DNA of 64,000 nt from contig NZ_JAHCST010000006.1 of NCBI RefSeq assembly GCF_018476525.1, positions 124,001 to 188,000 on the forward strand. Direction: 5' to 3'. A program made the translations under genes and the position numbers. The stretch is from Acrocarpospora catenulata. GTDB lineage: Bacteria; Actinomycetota; Actinomycetes; Streptosporangiales; Streptosporangiaceae. Below, piece after piece: positions 42,509 through 50,903 of the stretch; within the stretch, counting starts at the first letter, position 1, and every line of letters starts with the position of its first letter. The notes beneath the pieces were generated by a model. It saw only the letters and a program-made list of their open reading frames with translations, ran no database searches and was not told the DNA's origin.

Positions 42509-43497
42509 GCGCGGGCGTCCTTCCGGATGGTGCGTGTTTCTGCGATCAGGTCGGTGCCTAGTAGCCGGACGAACGCGTAGGCCACCGCAACGACGTAGAG
42601 AAACAGGAGTGTCGAGTAGGCGGCGGCTTGCCCGTAGTGCAGGTTGCCGGCTTCGTTGAAGGCCAGGATGGAAATGGTTTGCACGGACTGTTTCTGGCTG
42701 CCGATCAGGATGTAGGGCAGGTCGAACATGCGCAGCACGTCCATGACCCGGAACAGCACCGCGACCAGCAGGACCGGTTTGACCAGCGGCAAGGTGATGC
42801 GGCGGAACTGCTGTAAGGCGGTGGCGCCGTCGACGCGGGCGGCCTCGTAGAGCTCCTGCGGGATGAGCTGCAGCCCGGCGAGGGTGAGCAGGCCGATGAA
42901 TGGGGCGGTTTTCCAGGTGTCAGCGATGATGATGGCGAGTTTGGCGGGCCAGCCGTCGGCGGTCCACAGGATCTGCTGGCCCAGAAGCTGGTTGGCGATC
43001 CCGTTGGACGAGAAGATCCATTGCCAGAGCAGGCCGGACATCGCGGTGGGCACTGCCCAGGGGATGAGGATGCCGGCCCGCACGATGGCGCGGCCCCGCA
43101 GCGCGTGGTGCATGACCAGGGCCATTGCCAGGCCGATGGCGACTTCGATGGCCACCGTGGTGATGGTGAAGAAGGTGGTGTTGGCGAAGGCGTTCCAGAA
43201 CGCCGCGCCACGGTCGCCGGACAGGACGTCGGCGTAGTTGGAAAGGCCCACGAAGTGCTCGTCGGACACGACGAACCCGTCGGCGTCGAACTCTTGCCCT
43301 TGGCTGTAAAGAGATTGCCGGATCGCCGATATCAGTGGGTATCCGATGACGAGTGCCAGGGCGAGGAAGGTGGGCGAGAGCAGCAATGCCGCGAGCCGGT
43401 TCTGGCTAATCTCGGACAGACTGCGCCGGGTGCGCCGAGGTGGGCGGCCAGTATGCGTGCCGGCATCAGCGTCGGCGAGTGTGGGCATCGATGTCAC
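42505..43497 (-). CDS. carbohydrate ABC transporter permease (MalF-like)
   Basis: A 330-residue permease with six spans and an N-terminal cytoplasmic extension rich in Arg (RPPRRTRRS). The EAA loop is ELYEAARVDGATALQQFRRI. GTG 43497 has GAGGAAAG upstream; ATG 43488 is an alternative four residues in. It lies 75 bases after the binding-protein gene, with a stable hairpin between that would lower permease expression relative to the binding protein. It forms the heterodimeric pore with the MalG-like permease. Confidence 0.93.
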   Translation of the reverse strand: MTSMPTLADADAGTHTGRPPRRTRRSLSEISQNRLAALLLSPTFLALALVIGYPLISAIRQSLYSQGQEFDADGFVVSDEHFVGLSNYADVLSGDRGAAFWNAFANTTFFTITTVAIEVAIGLAMALVMHHALRGRAIVRAGILIPWAVPTAMSGLLWQWIFSSNGIANQLLGQQILWTADGWPAKLAIIIADTWKTAPFIGLLTLAGLQLIPQELYEAARVDGATALQQFRRITLPLVKPVLLVAVLFRVMDVLRMFDLPYILIGSQKQSVQTISILAFNEAGNLHYGQAAAYSTLLFLYVVAVAYAFVRLLGTDLIAETRTIRKDARA

Positions 43498-43533
43498 AGG
43501 TCTTTCCTCGCTGGGCGGTCAATCCGGCTTGGT

Positions 43534-43561
43534 GGCCGGGCACCAGTTGTGGTGCCCGGCC
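43534..43561 (-). terminator. intra-operon hairpin (attenuator or RNA stabiliser)
   Basis: A perfect 12-bp stem (GGCCGGGCACCA and complement) with a GTTG loop lies between the binding-protein stop and the permease start. Such structures are common after binding-protein genes and favour higher binding-protein levels. Confidence 0.6.
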
Positions 43562-43572
43562 GGGACGGCTGC

Positions 43573-44886
43573 TTACTGAGCGGTGAGCTGCTTGAGGTTG
43601 GCCTGCAACGCGGTCAGCGCGGTGGCCGCGTCGGTGTCGCCGGCGATCACCGGCGCGATCGCGTTCTGGATCGCGGCGGACACATCGCCGTAGTGCACCG
43701 CCTTGGGCCGTGCCACCGCCGACTCCAGCGACTTCTGCAAGTACGGCAGGTACGGGAACTGCTTCTGCAAAGCGGCATCGGCGTACAGGCTGGTGCGGGT
43801 GGGTGCGGTGGAGGTGGCCAGCAGGTTGGCGCGCTGTGCTTCCTCACCGGTCAGATAGGTGATGAAGTCACGTGCGGTGGCCTTGTTCTTACCGAAGCTG
43901 GACACGGCAAGGTTGAGCCCGCCCAGGGTCGACGAGCCAGGCCCGTTCAGGCCGGGCAGCGCGGCGACGGCGAACTTCCCGGCGACCTTCGACGATCCGT
44001 CGGTCTTGTTGGCCAGATCCCACACGTACGGCCACTGGCGCAGGAACACCAAAGTGCCGTCCTGGAACGCTTTGCGGCCGTCTTCTTCCTTGTAGGTGAT
44101 CGCGGCCTTCGGGATGGTGCCGTCGTTGAACGCCGACACCAGCCAGGTCAGCGCGGCTTTCGCCTGCGGGGCGTCGACGGTCGGGTTGCCCTGCTCGTCG
44201 AAGACCCGCCCACCAGCTGACTGCACGGCTTCGGCGAAGTTGACGACCAGGCCTTCATATTTGTCGAACTGCCCGGCGTAGCAGCTGACATCCTTGCCCT
44301 GCGGCAGCGCTTTGACCTTGGCGCAGGCGTCCTGCATCTGGGCCCAAGTTGCTGGGGCCGTAGTGATTCCGGCCGCGGTCAAAAGGTCGGTGCGGTAGAA
44401 CAGGAGCCCGCCGTTGGTCTGCCAAGGCACGGCGTACAGGGTGCCGCGGTATTTGGCTGACTCGATGGCCGAGGTGAGCAGGCCAGAGGTGTCGGTGCTG
44501 GCGGGAATCTCGTCGATCCACCGGTTGGCGGCGAACTGGGCCGTCCACACCACATCCAGGCCGAGCACCGAATAGGCGTCGGATTTCACCTGGGCGTTCT
44601 GCTGCAGCTGCTTGAGCTGGTCGTCAGCTGAGGCGGGCAGCTCGACGATAGTGACCTTCTCGTTCGGGTGCGCGGCATTCCAGGTGTCGACCTGCTTCTG
44701 CAGGTTGCCTGAGGTGTCCTTGCCGGTCGCGAACGTGATCGCGCCACGGTCATCGCCGCCCGCCGCAGGATCGGGGCTGGCGTTGGAGCAGGCGGCTAAC
44801 GCTGACGCTAACGCGAGCACGGCCGCGGCGGCGGGGAGCACGCGCCGGGCCCCGTAGCCGTGGTCCCGTTTACGGTGCGAGTTCAC
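43573..44886 (-). CDS. carbohydrate ABC transporter substrate-binding lipoprotein
   Basis: A 437-residue family 1 (MalE-like) solute-binding protein. The signal has basic residues, a hydrophobic core and the lipobox ALAAC, so the mature protein is anchored to the outer face of the membrane. PWQTNGGLLFYRTDLL and FQDGTLVFLRQWPYVW are typical of oligosaccharide-binding members, with aromatic residues to stack on sugar rings. GTG 44886 has AAGGAG 8 bases upstream. It follows the debranching-like gene by 31 bases. The sugar is unknown, but an alpha-glucan-derived oligosaccharide would fit the neighbouring glycosidase. Confidence 0.93.
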   Translation of the reverse strand: MNSHRKRDHGYGARRVLPAAAAVLALASALAACSNASPDPAAGGDDRGAITFATGKDTSGNLQKQVDTWNAAHPNEKVTIVELPASADDQLKQLQQNAQVKSDAYSVLGLDVVWTAQFAANRWIDEIPASTDTSGLLTSAIESAKYRGTLYAVPWQTNGGLLFYRTDLLTAAGITTAPATWAQMQDACAKVKALPQGKDVSCYAGQFDKYEGLVVNFAEAVQSAGGRVFDEQGNPTVDAPQAKAALTWLVSAFNDGTIPKAAITYKEEDGRKAFQDGTLVFLRQWPYVWDLANKTDGSSKVAGKFAVAALPGLNGPGSSTLGGLNLAVSSFGKNKATARDFITYLTGEEAQRANLLATSTAPTRTSLYADAALQKQFPYLPYLQKSLESAVARPKAVHYGDVSAAIQNAIAPVIAGDTDAATALTALQANLKQLTAQ

Positions 44887-44917
44887 TTCTCTATCTCCTT
44901 GGGTTGGGCGGGTAGGT

Positions 44918-46885
44918 TTAGTTGGGCCGTAGGTGCTGCAGGGTGCGCTGGCCGGGAACAGGGCTACTCGCCGCGATTTCCCGTGTGGTGCCAGAGCTTT
45001 CGAGGTAACCGATGACGGCTACCGCACCGGCCGCCGCCCAGGCTTGAGGGCGGCAGGCCGTCGGGTACGCCAGCACGGGTTCGCCGTGATGCGCGCTGGT
45101 GCCCGCGTAAAGTTCGGGAAGCCGCCAGTCAAACTGCTCAGCGGCGGTGACCAGGCCTTCGGCCAGGGTGTGGGCGATGTCGTGATATCCCTCGGCGGCC
45201 AGGCCAAGCACAGCGATGGCGGTGTCGTGCGGCCAGACGCTGCCGCAGTGGTAGCTCAGCGGGTTGAACGCCTTGCTCGCCGACGACAAGGTCCGCAGCC
45301 CATATCCGCAGTTGAGGTCGGGGGCGGCGAGTCTGGCTGCCACCTGTGCCGCTTCATGCGGGGCAAGAAGCCCGGTACCCAGCAGATGAGCCATATTGGA
45401 CGCGGCGCCGTCGACCGGTTTCTTGTCGCGGTCCAAAGCGATGGCCGGGTAGGTGCCGGACTCGTCGGTGAGCCAGAAGCTGTGACGGAACCGGTCTTGC
45501 AGGTCGGCTGCCCACTGGCGCCGTAGCGGTACGCCATGCTGGCCGAAAGCGTCGAGCATGTCGGCGCCGTGCATCACCGCCGCGTAGGCGTAGCCCTGAA
45601 CTTCGCACAGGGCAAGGGGTGCTTGCGCTTCGCGGCCGTCGGCCCACCGCACCGCGCCGGGGGTGTCTTTCCAGCCCTGGTTGGCCAGCCCGCCACGGGT
45701 GGAGGCACGGTATTCGACGAACCCGTCGCCGTCGGCATCCCCGTACGTGGTGATCCAGTCCAGGGCCGCCTGCAGTCCGGGCAGCAGCGCGGCGACCTCG
45801 GCCTCGGGCATGCCCGCCCGCCACGCCTCGTGCAGCAGCCGGATCCACAACGCGGTGGCGTCGATGGTGCCGTAGTACACCGGCGGGATCACCATCTCGC
45901 CCAGGCGCAGGGTTTCGCGGCGTACCTCGTGCAGGATCTTGCCTGGTTCTTCTTCCGAACCCGGCACGATCCGGTTTCCTTGCCGGCGCTGCAACGCGCG
46001 CAGCGTTCCGGCCGCCAGGGTGCGGCTGTGGGGCAGCAGCAGCGACGCCGACCACAGCGCGTCGCGGCCGAAAAGTGTGAAATACCAGGGGCTTCCCGCT
46101 GACACGAACTGGTCGCGTGGATCGGCCGGATCGGCCAGGATCATGCGCTCCACATCGGCAAGGCTGGTCTCAAGCAGCCGGCGCCGCCGCGGGTCGGCCG
46201 GTTGCGAGCCGGGCGCCAAGACCGGCGGCTGCCCGGCCGGCAGCGGAAGAAAGACCCGCTCGGCTGCGTCACCGGGCGTTTCGGTGCCAAGCACCCACAG
46301 CGTCACCACGGCGGGCTGCCGCGCGGTGACCTCCAGGTGAAACGTCAGCACCACGGTGGCGCCGTCGAGGGTCACCTGATGTGGCAGCGGATCGCAGGTC
46401 AAGTCGACCATGTGCCCGGCGCCGGCCCAGGCCGCGCCGTCAGCGGTCAGTGAAGGCGTGAGCACGGGCGGATGGGTTCCGCCGCGGACCTCGTGCACCG
46501 CGGCGAGGTCGGCCTCGGCCCGCACGGTGACAGTGACCTGCGTGGCTCCCGGGGCGAAGCTGGAGAACTCCAGCTGCTCGTTGACGGCGTCCGGGCCGGC
46601 CGTGCGGCGGCGGTACCACAGCAGCGACACATCGGAGGCGTCGTCACCGTCCGGGCGCACATAGGCGGCGAACACCGCCTCAGCTGCCGAAACCTGCCGG
46701 CCCACTGGCTTGACCGCCGCGCCCCCCACTTCGGCGGTCAGCCGCGACAGCAGCCGGACATCGCCGCGGTAGAAGCCGTCGAGCTCCCCAGGCCGGACCT
46801 GGCCGTCCGGCGCGCTCAGGCACACCGACGGCGCCCACAGCACCGACACCAAGTCGTCCAGAGAAGGCTGGCGGTGGTAACTCAC
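44918..46885 (-). CDS. glycogen-debranching-like amylo-alpha-1,6-glucosidase family protein
   Basis: A 655-residue cytosolic protein with no signal peptide. Residues 1-215 form the beta-sandwich glycogen-debranching N-terminal domain (WAPSVCLSAPDGQV start, FYRGDVRLLSRL). The rest is an (alpha/alpha)6 toroid with SPWYFTLFGRDALWSA, CEVQGYAYAA and HCGSVWPHDTAI, matching the MGH1-like/amylo-1,6-glucosidase group. It probably trims an imported oligosaccharide. Start GTG 46885. It heads the operon with the ABC genes, and an ATTTGCACGTGCAAAT operator lies 38 bases upstream, so the LacI protein encoded divergently should repress it. Confidence 0.88.
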   Translation of the reverse strand: MSYHRQPSLDDLVSVLWAPSVCLSAPDGQVRPGELDGFYRGDVRLLSRLTAEVGGAAVKPVGRQVSAAEAVFAAYVRPDGDDASDVSLLWYRRRTAGPDAVNEQLEFSSFAPGATQVTVTVRAEADLAAVHEVRGGTHPPVLTPSLTADGAAWAGAGHMVDLTCDPLPHQVTLDGATVVLTFHLEVTARQPAVVTLWVLGTETPGDAAERVFLPLPAGQPPVLAPGSQPADPRRRRLLETSLADVERMILADPADPRDQFVSAGSPWYFTLFGRDALWSASLLLPHSRTLAAGTLRALQRRQGNRIVPGSEEEPGKILHEVRRETLRLGEMVIPPVYYGTIDATALWIRLLHEAWRAGMPEAEVAALLPGLQAALDWITTYGDADGDGFVEYRASTRGGLANQGWKDTPGAVRWADGREAQAPLALCEVQGYAYAAVMHGADMLDAFGQHGVPLRRQWAADLQDRFRHSFWLTDESGTYPAIALDRDKKPVDGAASNMAHLLGTGLLAPHEAAQVAARLAAPDLNCGYGLRTLSSASKAFNPLSYHCGSVWPHDTAIAVLGLAAEGYHDIAHTLAEGLVTAAEQFDWRLPELYAGTSAHHGEPVLAYPTACRPQAWAAAGAVAVIGYLESSGTTREIAASSPVPGQRTLQHLRPN

Positions 46886-46922
46886 GATGCCCCCGTAGCG
46901 TCAGCGGGATCTTCCGATCGTG

Positions 46923-46938
46923 ATTTGCACGTGCAAAT
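46923..46938. promoter_or_regulatory. LacI operator O1
   Basis: ATTTGCACGTGCAAAT is a perfect 16-bp palindrome with the central CG typical of LacI-family sites. It lies 38 bases upstream of the debranching-enzyme operon. Confidence 0.8.
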
Positions 46939-46978
46939 TCTTACGTTTCGTGACCGTAGCACTCGTCACACCGATAGG

Positions 46979-47005
46979 ACCAGGGGCCAGGAGGCGGCCC
47001 CTGGT
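46979..47005. other. inverted repeat in the operator-operator interval
   Basis: ACCAGGGGCC and its complement around AGGAGGC. The 464-base gap 46886-47349 holds operators O1 and O2, this hairpin and a degenerate operator-like match at 47188-47203, but no gene I can support. Confidence 0.4.
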
Positions 47006-47246
47006 AACGGAACGGAAACGAACGCTCCACCGCCATGTCGCCCTGGCGCTCCAGATCCATGCAAAGACCTGCCCATCACGTGCCGGAATTCCCCTGGGGC
47101 AGCCCGCAGATTCAGGCCGTCTCGCCAGCCCATGGCCGCATGGGCACATTCCGTTCGACCGGCGGATGGGGGCTATGCTGGCCGTTCGTTTGCTCGTGCC
47201 AAGAGTGCTGGACGGAGTTGTTGGGAAGCTGATCTTCCAAAGCAAT

Positions 47247-47258
47247 TTGCACGTGCAA
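47247..47258. promoter_or_regulatory. LacI operator O2
   Basis: TTGCACGTGCAA, a perfect 12-bp palindrome with the same core as O1, about 90 bases upstream of the LacI gene start. It suggests autoregulation. Confidence 0.75.
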
Positions 47259-47349
47259 GATTTTTGCTGCGGGGAAGGTAGCATTTCCCCGCGAGACAGG
47301 CCAGCGGCACAATGGGGCCTTGCCGACGGGAACGGACACGGAGGATGCA

Positions 47350-48390
47350 GTGGCAGACGAGGCGCGCCGTGAGATGAACGCCGCAGCTCCGCCCACCGCC
47401 ACCGATGTCGCCAAGGTCGCGGGCGTGTCGCGCCAGACGGTCGCCAACGTGATCCAGGCCCCGCACCGGGTCCGGCCGGAAACTCGCGCGAAAGTCGAGG
47501 CGATCATCGAGCAGCTTGGGTACCGGCCCAACCGGGCAGCTCAGGCGCTCAAGTTCAGTGCGTCGCGCACGATCGGGTTCCGTATCCAGCCCATCGCCCC
47601 GGGCGCCCTCAACTCCATGTATGACCGGTTCCTGCACGCCCTGGCCGAGGCAGGCCATGAGGCAGACCGCCAGTTCCTGATCTACACCGCACCTGATGCG
47701 GCAGCTGAGATCGAGGTGACGCAGCGCCTGCACCGCAGCGGATCGGCTGACGCGTTCGTGCTCTACGACATTGCCGCCGATGACCTGCGCCCGGCCGCGC
47801 TGCTTGACCTGGGTGTGCCGTTCGTGGCGTTCGGGCGCACGGATCTCGGCGGCGAAACGTACACATGGATCGATGTGGACAACCTGGCAGGCATCGCGTC
47901 GGCTGTGGACCATCTGGTGCACCGAGGGCACCGGCGCATCGCGTTTGTCGGCTGGCCCGACGGCACCACCATAGGTGACCGGCGTGCGCGGGGCTGGCGT
48001 GACGCCGTAGCACGCCACGGTCTGCAGGCCGACTGCGCCGGGCTGGACGCCCGCTGCGACGACTCGGCCACGGCCGCCGCCGAACAGGCATTCGGGCTGC
48101 TCAGCAGGGCGCAGCCGCCGACAGCTTTCGTGGCAGCCACCGACACCCTCGCCGTCGGCGTCATGCGCGCCTGCCAGCGCTGGGGCCTGGACGTCGGCCG
48201 CGACGTGGCGATCACCGGCTTCGACGACACCCCCACCGCGGCAGCGCTGGAGCTCAGCAGCATCCGCCAGCCGATCGAAACCGTGGGCCGGGCGCTGATG
48301 TCCGCGCTGCTCGGGGAGCACGAAGGGGGCCAGCTACTGCAGCCGCAGCTGGTCATCCGGGCGTCCAGTGCCGCCCCCGCGCCCCGCTAG
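47350..48390 (+). CDS. LacI-family transcriptional regulator
   Basis: A 346-residue regulator. The N-terminal helix-turn-helix and hinge read TATDVAKVAGVSRQTVANVI ... RAAQALKFSASRTIGF, followed by a periplasmic-binding-like sensor domain (AFVLYDIAADD, HRRIAFVGWP, AITGFDDTP). GTG 47350 is chosen because GGAGG lies five bases upstream; a TTG at 47320 would add ten residues without such a site. Three matching palindromes lie upstream of the debranching/ABC operon, of this gene and of the secreted glycosidase-like gene, so it probably controls all three and releases on binding the imported sugar. Confidence 0.93.
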   Translation: MADEARREMNAAAPPTATDVAKVAGVSRQTVANVIQAPHRVRPETRAKVEAIIEQLGYRPNRAAQALKFSASRTIGFRIQPIAPGALNSMYDRFLHALAEAGHEADRQFLIYTAPDAAAEIEVTQRLHRSGSADAFVLYDIAADDLRPAALLDLGVPFVAFGRTDLGGETYTWIDVDNLAGIASAVDHLVHRGHRRIAFVGWPDGTTIGDRRARGWRDAVARHGLQADCAGLDARCDDSATAAAEQAFGLLSRAQPPTAFVAATDTLAVGVMRACQRWGLDVGRDVAITGFDDTPTAAALELSSIRQPIETVGRALMSALLGEHEGGQLLQPQLVIRASSAAPAPR

Positions 48391-48450
48391 CTGTGACTTA
48401 CCTGGACTCTTGACGTTCCGGCAACCTTCTGGAAATCTCTCCCCCACCCG

Positions 48451-48466
48451 ATTTGCTCGTGCAAAT
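48451..48466. promoter_or_regulatory. LacI operator O3
   Basis: ATTTGCTCGTGCAAAT, palindromic except for the centre, 20 bases upstream of the secreted protein start. It differs from O1 by one base. Confidence 0.75.
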
Positions 48467-48485
48467 TCGTTGGAGAGGAACGCCC

Positions 48486-50735
48486 GTGCATCCCAGCAAA
48501 CGATCCCGCAGCCGCCTGGTTTTAGCGGCGCTGGCCGCTTTTGCGCTGGTGGGAGCCACTGTGCACAGCCAGTTCAGCCATCCCACGCCTGCCCAGGCAA
48601 ACCCCACTCAGGTTGACAGTGCCGTCATTGGCTGGGAAGGCGACTGGTGGGCCGCGATGGCCCATCGCGACGGAAGCTTCGACGTGCAGGCCGCCGGCCG
48701 GGGCTTCACCGTCAGCTTCGGCATCTACAACAATCCCGCCAAGGTGCAGTGGTTCAACGCCGAAGGTTTCTATCCGGCGCTGGTCACCCAGTTCGAGCGG
48801 GACAACTCCACCGTTACGATCACCAGCTTCGGTGACAAACTCACGCTGGGCGGCAACGACTTCGTCGCCGTCTACTCCCGCGTCCGCGTGTTCAACCACG
48901 ACAGCGTCCCGCACACCCTCGACCCTGCCCCATCCCCGCAACTGATCAAGCTGAACTCCGTGTCCACCACCGTCGCGGCAGGACAGACAGCCACACACGA
49001 CTACGTCGTCGCCTCAGACCGGTTCGGCAACACCTACCCGTGGCCCAGCGACGCGACCCTGGCCGGTGCCGGCGGTTACGACAGCCACTACGCGCACATG
49101 AAGTCCTACTGGGACGGCCGCCTGGCCGGCATCGCCCAAATCGACCTGCCCGATAAGCGGCTGGTCAACGCGTTCAAGGCCGGGTTCATCTACACCAACA
49201 TCGTCAAGGACGGCAACCGGCTCAACGTCGGCGAGAACGGCTACGACCGCATGTTCGACCACGACCTCATCGGCATGGTCGTCAGCCTGATCGAGCAGGG
49301 CGACCTGGCGGTCGCGAAAACCTATCTGCCGCTGCTGTTTCACGACCAGTACCCCGACGCGGTCTACAAGTTCGCCTGGCCCTGGGCGGCGTACCTGCAG
49401 AAGACCGGCGACACCGCCTACGTGTCAGCCAACTTCACCACCATCTCCAACATGGTCCACCAGATCCCCGGCGCGCGCACCGGCCCCGGCAATACCATGA
49501 AACGCTCCGAAGGCGTCGACAGCTGGGGAGCATGGACCGTCGACAACCAGTCCGCACTGTTCGGCCTGCTCGCCTACAAGTACATCGCCCAGGCCTTGGG
49601 CAACACCACCGAAACGACCTGGGCCACGGCCCAGTACGACAGCCTGTTCGCCGCGGTCAACACCCAGCTGCAGAAGACCATCACCGACAACAACCTCACC
49701 TACCTGCCCTGCGCGATGGACCAGCCCAACTCGGCCAACCGCTGCGGCAACGTCACCAACGACGCCAACTGGGCCTCGATGTTCCTGTTCGGGCGGTGGA
49801 ACTGGAACGGCCTGCTGTTCGGTGCCGCGCAAACCGGGCCGATGGCAACCCTGGTCGACGCCACCTACGACTACGGTTTCGCCCACCTGTCTGGACTGGA
49901 CCCGCACACCTACGGCGGATACCCCGGCTACAGCACCGCCTACAACGCCGGCTACGGCGAAGCAGGCCTGGCCAGCGCCAGGCACCGCACCGAAGGCATC
50001 TACGGCTACCAATTCATGGTCAGCAACACGCAAAGTGGCCCGTTCTCCTGGTGGGAAGGCATCCCCACCGCCGGCACCACCAACTGGAGCCCTGGCAACC
50101 ACGCCACTTCCGGCACCGGCTCCAGCCCACACATGTGGGGGCAGACCAACGCCTCCAAAGTCCTGCTCAACTCCCTGGTCGCGGAGAAGAGCAACGGGCA
50201 GGTCATCGTCGGGCGAGGCGTTCCCAGCGAGTTCCTGCGCGGCGGCGCCACCGTGAAGGCCACCAACGTCGCCATCGCCGGCGGCAACCGCATGGGCGCC
50301 ACCATCACCAGCACCGGCAGCACCATTTCCTTGACGCTATCGGGCAGCACCCCGTCCGGCGGTACGCAGTTCTCCCTGCCGGCGTTCATCGGCAACATCG
50401 CCTCGGCCACGGCGGGAACCATCGACAACACCAGCGGAACCGTGACCCTGGCCCCCGGCACCACCAGCGTCACCGTCACCCTGGCCACCGCCCCGGCCTA
50501 CCGGCAGCTCGGCGGCCTCGACCTCGGTGGCTACTGCAAGTCCATCGGCCACATCGGCGGCGTCAGCCTCGACGGCACCGACGCCTACAGCTGGAAATGC
50601 GTCACCAGCAGCGGCGCCCACATCGGCATGGACATGGACGACGCCTGCGCCTGGGGATACCGCACCGTCGCCGCCGCGTTCTCCCGGTACAGCACCTTCA
50701 GCAACCCCTACAGCTGGCAGTGCTGGGCATCCTGA
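48486..50735 (+). CDS. secreted six-hairpin glycosidase-like protein with Cys-rich C-terminal domain
   Basis: A 749-residue secreted protein. Residues 1-40 form a signal peptide (basic start, LVLAALAAFALVG core, PAQA cleavage region). The next part has beta-rich segments, then an all-alpha region with FIYTNIVKDGNRLNVGENGY, FAWPWAAYLQKTGD and FGRWNWNG, suggestive of an (alpha/alpha)6 glycosidase. After an Ala/Thr/Gly-rich linker the last ~80 residues (LDLGGYCKSIG, SWKC, DDACAWGY, SWQCWAS) form a four-cysteine domain seen on many actinobacterial exoproteins, probably carbohydrate-binding. I cannot name a GH family. GTG 48486 follows GGAGAGGAA. It likely releases the sugar taken up by the neighbouring ABC system. 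Confidence 0.8.
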   Translation: MHPSKRSRSRLVLAALAAFALVGATVHSQFSHPTPAQANPTQVDSAVIGWEGDWWAAMAHRDGSFDVQAAGRGFTVSFGIYNNPAKVQWFNAEGFYPALVTQFERDNSTVTITSFGDKLTLGGNDFVAVYSRVRVFNHDSVPHTLDPAPSPQLIKLNSVSTTVAAGQTATHDYVVASDRFGNTYPWPSDATLAGAGGYDSHYAHMKSYWDGRLAGIAQIDLPDKRLVNAFKAGFIYTNIVKDGNRLNVGENGYDRMFDHDLIGMVVSLIEQGDLAVAKTYLPLLFHDQYPDAVYKFAWPWAAYLQKTGDTAYVSANFTTISNMVHQIPGARTGPGNTMKRSEGVDSWGAWTVDNQSALFGLLAYKYIAQALGNTTETTWATAQYDSLFAAVNTQLQKTITDNNLTYLPCAMDQPNSANRCGNVTNDANWASMFLFGRWNWNGLLFGAAQTGPMATLVDATYDYGFAHLSGLDPHTYGGYPGYSTAYNAGYGEAGLASARHRTEGIYGYQFMVSNTQSGPFSWWEGIPTAGTTNWSPGNHATSGTGSSPHMWGQTNASKVLLNSLVAEKSNGQVIVGRGVPSEFLRGGATVKATNVAIAGGNRMGATITSTGSTISLTLSGSTPSGGTQFSLPAFIGNIASATAGTIDNTSGTVTLAPGTTSVTVTLATAPAYRQLGGLDLGGYCKSIGHIGGVSLDGTDAYSWKCVTSSGAHIGMDMDDACAWGYRTVAAAFSRYSTFSNPYSWQCWAS

Positions 50736-50751
50736 CCCGCGCCCGCACCAC

Positions 50752-50781
50752 CTGGTGAGGCCCCGCCCGGGGCCTCACCAG
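50752..50781. terminator. hairpin terminator after the secreted protein gene
   Basis: A perfect 13-bp stem (CTGGTGAGGCCCC and complement) with a GCCC loop, 16 bases after the stop codon. Confidence 0.8.
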
Positions 50782-50793
50782 CCGACAATCCGG

Positions 50794-50892
50794 CAGGTAC
50801 CGAAACACCGGGATCCGGTTGAGGCGGCGCTCCAGGGGCGTGAAGTCACGGCCGTTCTTGGGCAGCAGCCAGTTCGGCCCGAGTTGGAAGCT
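50794..50892 (-). pseudogene. fragment of a flavin/Baeyer-Villiger monooxygenase gene
   Basis: Minus-strand translation gives FQLGPNWLLPKNGRDFTPLE then RRLNRIPVFRYL. This resembles the stretch after the second Rossmann motif of FAD monooxygenases (FQRTPxWVLPR.DR...ERRLFRRxPxxQRL). Only about 33 codons remain, between the transporter stop and the terminator of the sugar island. No start, flavin motif or catalytic region is left. The similarity is from memory of the family and short, so moderate certainty. Confidence 0.5.
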
Positions 50893-50903
50893 CCGGGGCG
50901 ACG

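Noticed and set aside
46920-47372. 150-codon open frame between the debranching operon and the LacI gene
   Set aside because: It covers operators O1 and O2, has no ribosome site and its product matches nothing; the region is better explained as regulatory.
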